Positions 61,777 to 64,000 of a stretch of 64,000 nucleotides of DNA are shown here, in pieces. The translations under genes and the position numbers were made by a program. The notes under the pieces are model-generated. The model was not told the origin of the DNA, did no database searches, and saw only the letters and a program-made list of their open reading frames with translations. How positions within the stretch are numbered: the stretch's first letter is position 1; every line of letters starts with the position of its first letter. The stretch is from Chryseobacterium ginsenosidimutans (lineage in GTDB: Bacteria; Bacteroidota; Bacteroidia; Flavobacteriales; Weeksellaceae). The DNA is taken from NCBI RefSeq assembly GCF_030823405.1, contig NZ_JAUSXC010000001.1, forward strand, positions 1,533,001 through 1,597,000. The letters run 5' to 3'.

Positions 61777-62415
61777 TTACTGTTGCTGAAATCCAAAAAT
61801 AGTAACATCTTTTGCACCTTTTTGAATGTCGGTTTCCTTCAATGGATTTTGTTTGACATTTAAGGTCTGCAAATTCAGATTTCCCGAAATGTCTAATTTT
61901 TGGATCTGATTATGTTCAAGATTTAAGTTTTTTAGATTTTTGAGCAGACTTAAATCAATGGTCTTTATTTTATTTAAAGATACAGTTAATTGATCAATTC
62001 TTGGAGTCGTTTTTAGCGAAATAGTTTCGATATCATTGTTGTCAAGATATAAAGAAGCCAGACTTTTAGCATTTTCAGCTTTAAAATTTGATATTTTACA
62101 GCCTGTACAGGAAAAAAGTTGGACATGGTCCATATTTTTAATAAATATACTGGGAATAATATTATCATCCAGAATAATCATTTTTGCATTTTTGAAGTAA
62201 GAAATATCATTGGCAATGGTAATTCCTTTTTTTACTAAAAATAAATTTTCAACTCGGTCGGCTTCAAACTGATTAATAGCACCGTCTTTATTAAGGTCGA
62301 AACTTTCAACCACCGCTTTTTCGAAATTTTTATCTTTAAAAATAAGACTTTGACCATAAAGAAGGGGTATTGTCAAAATCAGTAAGAGAGTTGTAATTAT
62401 TTTGTTTTTCATCAT
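61777..62415 (-). CDS. Secreted leucine-rich-repeat protein with an EF-hand-like loop
   Basis: A 212-aa exported protein with a signal peptide (MMKNKIITTLLLILTIPLLYGQ). Residues 39-52 include FDLNKDGAINQFEAD, which has the D-x-N-x-D-G-x-I-x-x-x-E pattern of a calcium-binding EF-hand or dockerin loop. The rest is about six short LRRs (LASLYLDNNDIETISLK, LKNLNLEHNQIQKLDISG). It is a candidate calcium-dependent surface or periplasmic binding protein. Confidence 0.78.
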   Translation of the reverse strand: MMKNKIITTLLLILTIPLLYGQSLIFKDKNFEKAVVESFDLNKDGAINQFEADRVENLFLVKKGITIANDISYFKNAKMIILDDNIIPSIFIKNMDHVQLFSCTGCKISNFKAENAKSLASLYLDNNDIETISLKTTPRIDQLTVSLNKIKTIDLSLLKNLKNLNLEHNQIQKLDISGNLNLQTLNVKQNPLKETDIQKGAKDVTIFGFQQQ

Positions 62416-62434
62416 TAAATTATGTTTAAATCAT

Positions 62435-62442
62435 TATTTTTG
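62435..62442 (+). promoter_or_regulatory. TAnnTTTG promoter element of gldB
   Basis: TATTTTTG, 24 bases before the gldB ATG, inside the 51-base divergent gap to the LRR gene. Confidence 0.5.
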
Positions 62443-62466
62443 TAAACTTTAATTTAGTGTAAAAAT

Positions 62467-63450
62467 ATGAAGATTTTCAGAATTATTGCGCTTTCCTTAG
62501 TATTAGTTCTGGGTTTGAATTCTTGTAAAAAAGAAACCCAGAATCAATGGAACGTGGAAGTCAAAACCCCAGCCGAAAAGGTAGAAATCACAGATATTTC
62601 CAAAGAGTTTTATGATCAGAATACTCCTTTGGATCAGTTTAAAGCTAAGTTTCCGTGGTTTCAGGGAACGGTAAGCGATGCTGATTTCGGAAAACGCAGA
62701 GTCGATCCTCAGGAAATCAAAATTTATAAAGAAGCTATTGGCAAGATAGATGAGAAAAAGCTTCAGGCTGATCTTCAGGATTTGTTTTCACACATAAAAT
62801 ATTACTTTCCGGAATTTAAAAGTCCGAAAGTATTCTTGTTTTCATCCGCTTTACAGATGATTCAGGATCCAATCTTTTATGATGCTAAAGGAAATCTGCT
62901 GTTTATAGATATTACAGGTTTTATGGGAGATGGAAATCCTAATTATAAAGGTCTGGAAATGTATTTTCAGAAATCGATGAATCCTAATAATATTGTTCCG
63001 AAAGTGGCACAGATTTTTGCAGAAGGTATTGTGAAAGAATCTCCTGATCATCAGAAATTTATTGATGTCATGATTCTTAACGGCAAAATAATGATTCTTA
63101 AAGATGCATTTCTGCCTACTTATCCTGAATATCTGAAAATGAATTATACCCAAAAGCAATATGAATGGGCAGTTGCGAATGAAGCTAATATCTGGACTTA
63201 TTTTGTAGAAAGTAACCTGATTTTTGGTGATGATCACAGATTAGAAGACCGTTTTATTGCACCGGGACCATTCTCAAAATTTTATACCGAAATTGATAAC
63301 GAATCTTCACCACAAGTTGGGATTTTCGCAGGATGGCAGGTTTGTAAAGCATACTTTAAACAAAAACCTGAAACAAAACTTGTTGATTTCCTGAAAATGG
63401 ATGCAACAGTGATATTTAATCAGTCGGAATATAAACCGAAACTTAAATAG
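62467..63450 (+). CDS. gldB: Gliding motility lipoprotein GldB
   Basis: Essential component of Bacteroidota gliding motility and T9SS-linked movement. The 327-aa lipoprotein has its lipobox LNSC at 17-20. The known GldB layout is visible: an N-terminal linker, then PLDQFKAKFPWFQGTVSDAD, PEFKSPKVFLFSSALQ and WTYFVESNLIFGDDHRLEDR with PGPFSKFYTEID near the end. It sits next to nadE and gldC as in related genomes. Many Chryseobacterium-type bacteria carry these genes without visible gliding. Confidence 0.93.
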   Translation: MKIFRIIALSLVLVLGLNSCKKETQNQWNVEVKTPAEKVEITDISKEFYDQNTPLDQFKAKFPWFQGTVSDADFGKRRVDPQEIKIYKEAIGKIDEKKLQADLQDLFSHIKYYFPEFKSPKVFLFSSALQMIQDPIFYDAKGNLLFIDITGFMGDGNPNYKGLEMYFQKSMNPNNIVPKVAQIFAEGIVKESPDHQKFIDVMILNGKIMILKDAFLPTYPEYLKMNYTQKQYEWAVANEANIWTYFVESNLIFGDDHRLEDRFIAPGPFSKFYTEIDNESSPQVGIFAGWQVCKAYFKQKPETKLVDFLKMDATVIFNQSEYKPKLK

Positions 63451-63497
63451 TAATAGAAAATTAGTAGAATTTAAATTTTTAGAAATAAATAGAAATT

Positions 63498-63824
63498 ATG
63501 AGAAAAACTCAGATTACGATAGATGTTGAACTGGATGAAAATCATATTCCGGAAATAATGACCTGGAATGCACAGGACGGAGGTGTTGAAAAGGAAGAAA
63601 CAAAAGCTGTCATGATTTCTGTTTGGGACGAAAAAGCTATGGAAGCTTTAAGAATCGACCTTTGGACAAAAGAAATGCCGGTTGACCAAATGAAAATGTT
63701 CATGCATCAGATTTTAGTTTCTCTTGGAAGTACTTATCAAAGAGCAACGGGAGAAGAAGATGTGGCACAATGGATCGAGCAGATAGCGGAAGAATTTGCG
63801 ATTAAGTCTGCTATAAAAATGTAA
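63498..63824 (+). CDS. gldC: Gliding motility protein GldC
   Basis: A 108-aa cytoplasmic protein of the GldC family, which improves gliding but is not absolutely required. Visible are RKTQITIDVELDENHIPEIM, DLWTKEMPVDQMKMFMHQIL and the final AEEFAIKSAIKM. It follows gldB by 47 bases on the same strand and is likely co-transcribed. The next gene, starting at 63837, begins only 12 bases after its stop. Confidence 0.93.
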   Translation: MRKTQITIDVELDENHIPEIMTWNAQDGGVEKEETKAVMISVWDEKAMEALRIDLWTKEMPVDQMKMFMHQILVSLGSTYQRATGEEDVAQWIEQIAEEFAIKSAIKM

Positions 63825-63836
63825 ATAATAAAGATT

Positions 63837-64000
63837 ATGAATTTTAATACAAAAGTTATACACGGAGGACAACATCACGAATCTGCAACGGGTTCTGTGA
63901 ATGTTCCTGTATTTTTAACGTCTACATTCGCACAAAAAAGCCCGGGAGTACATTCTGGTTACGAATATTCAAGAGCTGCAAACCCTACAAGACAGGCGTT
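63837..64000 (+). CDS. Cystathionine gamma-synthase/lyase-type PLP enzyme (partial, N-terminus)
   Basis: The window ends 54 codons into the gene. The start MNFNTKVIHGGQHHESATGS, then VNVPVFLTSTFAQKSPG and the PLP-neighbouring YEYSRAANPTRQ, is the hallmark of the Cys/Met metabolism family (MetB/MetC/CTH). The synthase or lyase reaction cannot be told from this part. It is 12 bases after gldC. Confidence 0.9.
   Translation, partial: MNFNTKVIHGGQHHESATGSVNVPVFLTSTFAQKSPGVHSGYEYSRAANPTRQA

Overview
This window looks like chromosome from a flavobacterium of the Chryseobacterium/Elizabethkingia type (Bacteroidota, Weeksellaceae). The DNA is AT-rich. Genes lack Shine-Dalgarno sequences, and many are preceded by the Bacteroidota promoter element TAnnTTTG. 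There are type IX secretion (T9SS) sorting tails, the gliding genes gldB and gldC, a PafA-type alkaline phosphatase, GH92 mannosidase and a flavobacterial arginine decarboxylase. I saw no rRNA, tRNA, CRISPR array, prophage or transposase. Most of the window is core or household genome, with small accessory patches between.

Layout. 1-10 kb: end of a likely outer-membrane protein, a NatA/NatB-type ABC exporter, a tiny T9SS-tail protein, hemB, a double-glycine-leader peptide beside an unknown 242-aa protein, an LptB-like ATPase with an extra C-terminal domain, an MsbA-like exporter, and a WYL regulator facing a DinB-family gene. 10-18 kb: cobalamin adenosyltransferase, TPR protein and thiamine pyrophosphokinase in one overlapping run; a lipoprotein phosphatase; arginine decarboxylase and agmatinase (putrescine synthesis) around a HAD phosphatase; an AraC/methyltransferase fusion with AlkB (alkylation repair). 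18-32 kb: secreted CocE-type hydrolase, two BON-domain proteins, a dicarboxylate symporter, GH92 mannosidase, Mrp and NifU-like Fe-S factors, and a large T9SS cargo gene broken by a frameshift.

32-47 kb: a reductase-like gene overlapping a 50-aa membrane protein, the ppk1-ppx polyphosphate pair, dnaK, a periplasmic thioredoxin-like protein, a duplicated cassette of small helical protein plus tiny membrane protein, a nucleoid-associated protein, a bacteriophytochrome kinase followed by heme oxygenase (chromophore supply and light sensor), and malate dehydrogenase. 47-54 kb: regulators (two AraC, one TetR) with NAD(P)-dependent reductases; operator-like repeats can be read directly in front of the NmrA-like gene and the TetR gene. 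54-64 kb: S41 peptidase, GNAT enzymes, pafA, a Crp/Fnr regulator, a barnase-like RNase with a barstar-like inhibitor, nadE, an LRR protein, gldB, gldC and the start of a cystathionine synthase-type gene.

The least explained items are the 242-aa protein at 4282-5010 (possible gasdermin-like fold, unproven) beside the GG-leader peptide, the duplicated cassette at 39618-40793 with two membrane peptides of fewer than 50 aa, and the LptB-like fusion. Several intergenic regions hold palindromic repeat elements, including two direct copies of a foldback element at 51.1-51.4 kb. Functional names come from motif recognition by eye, with no database search.
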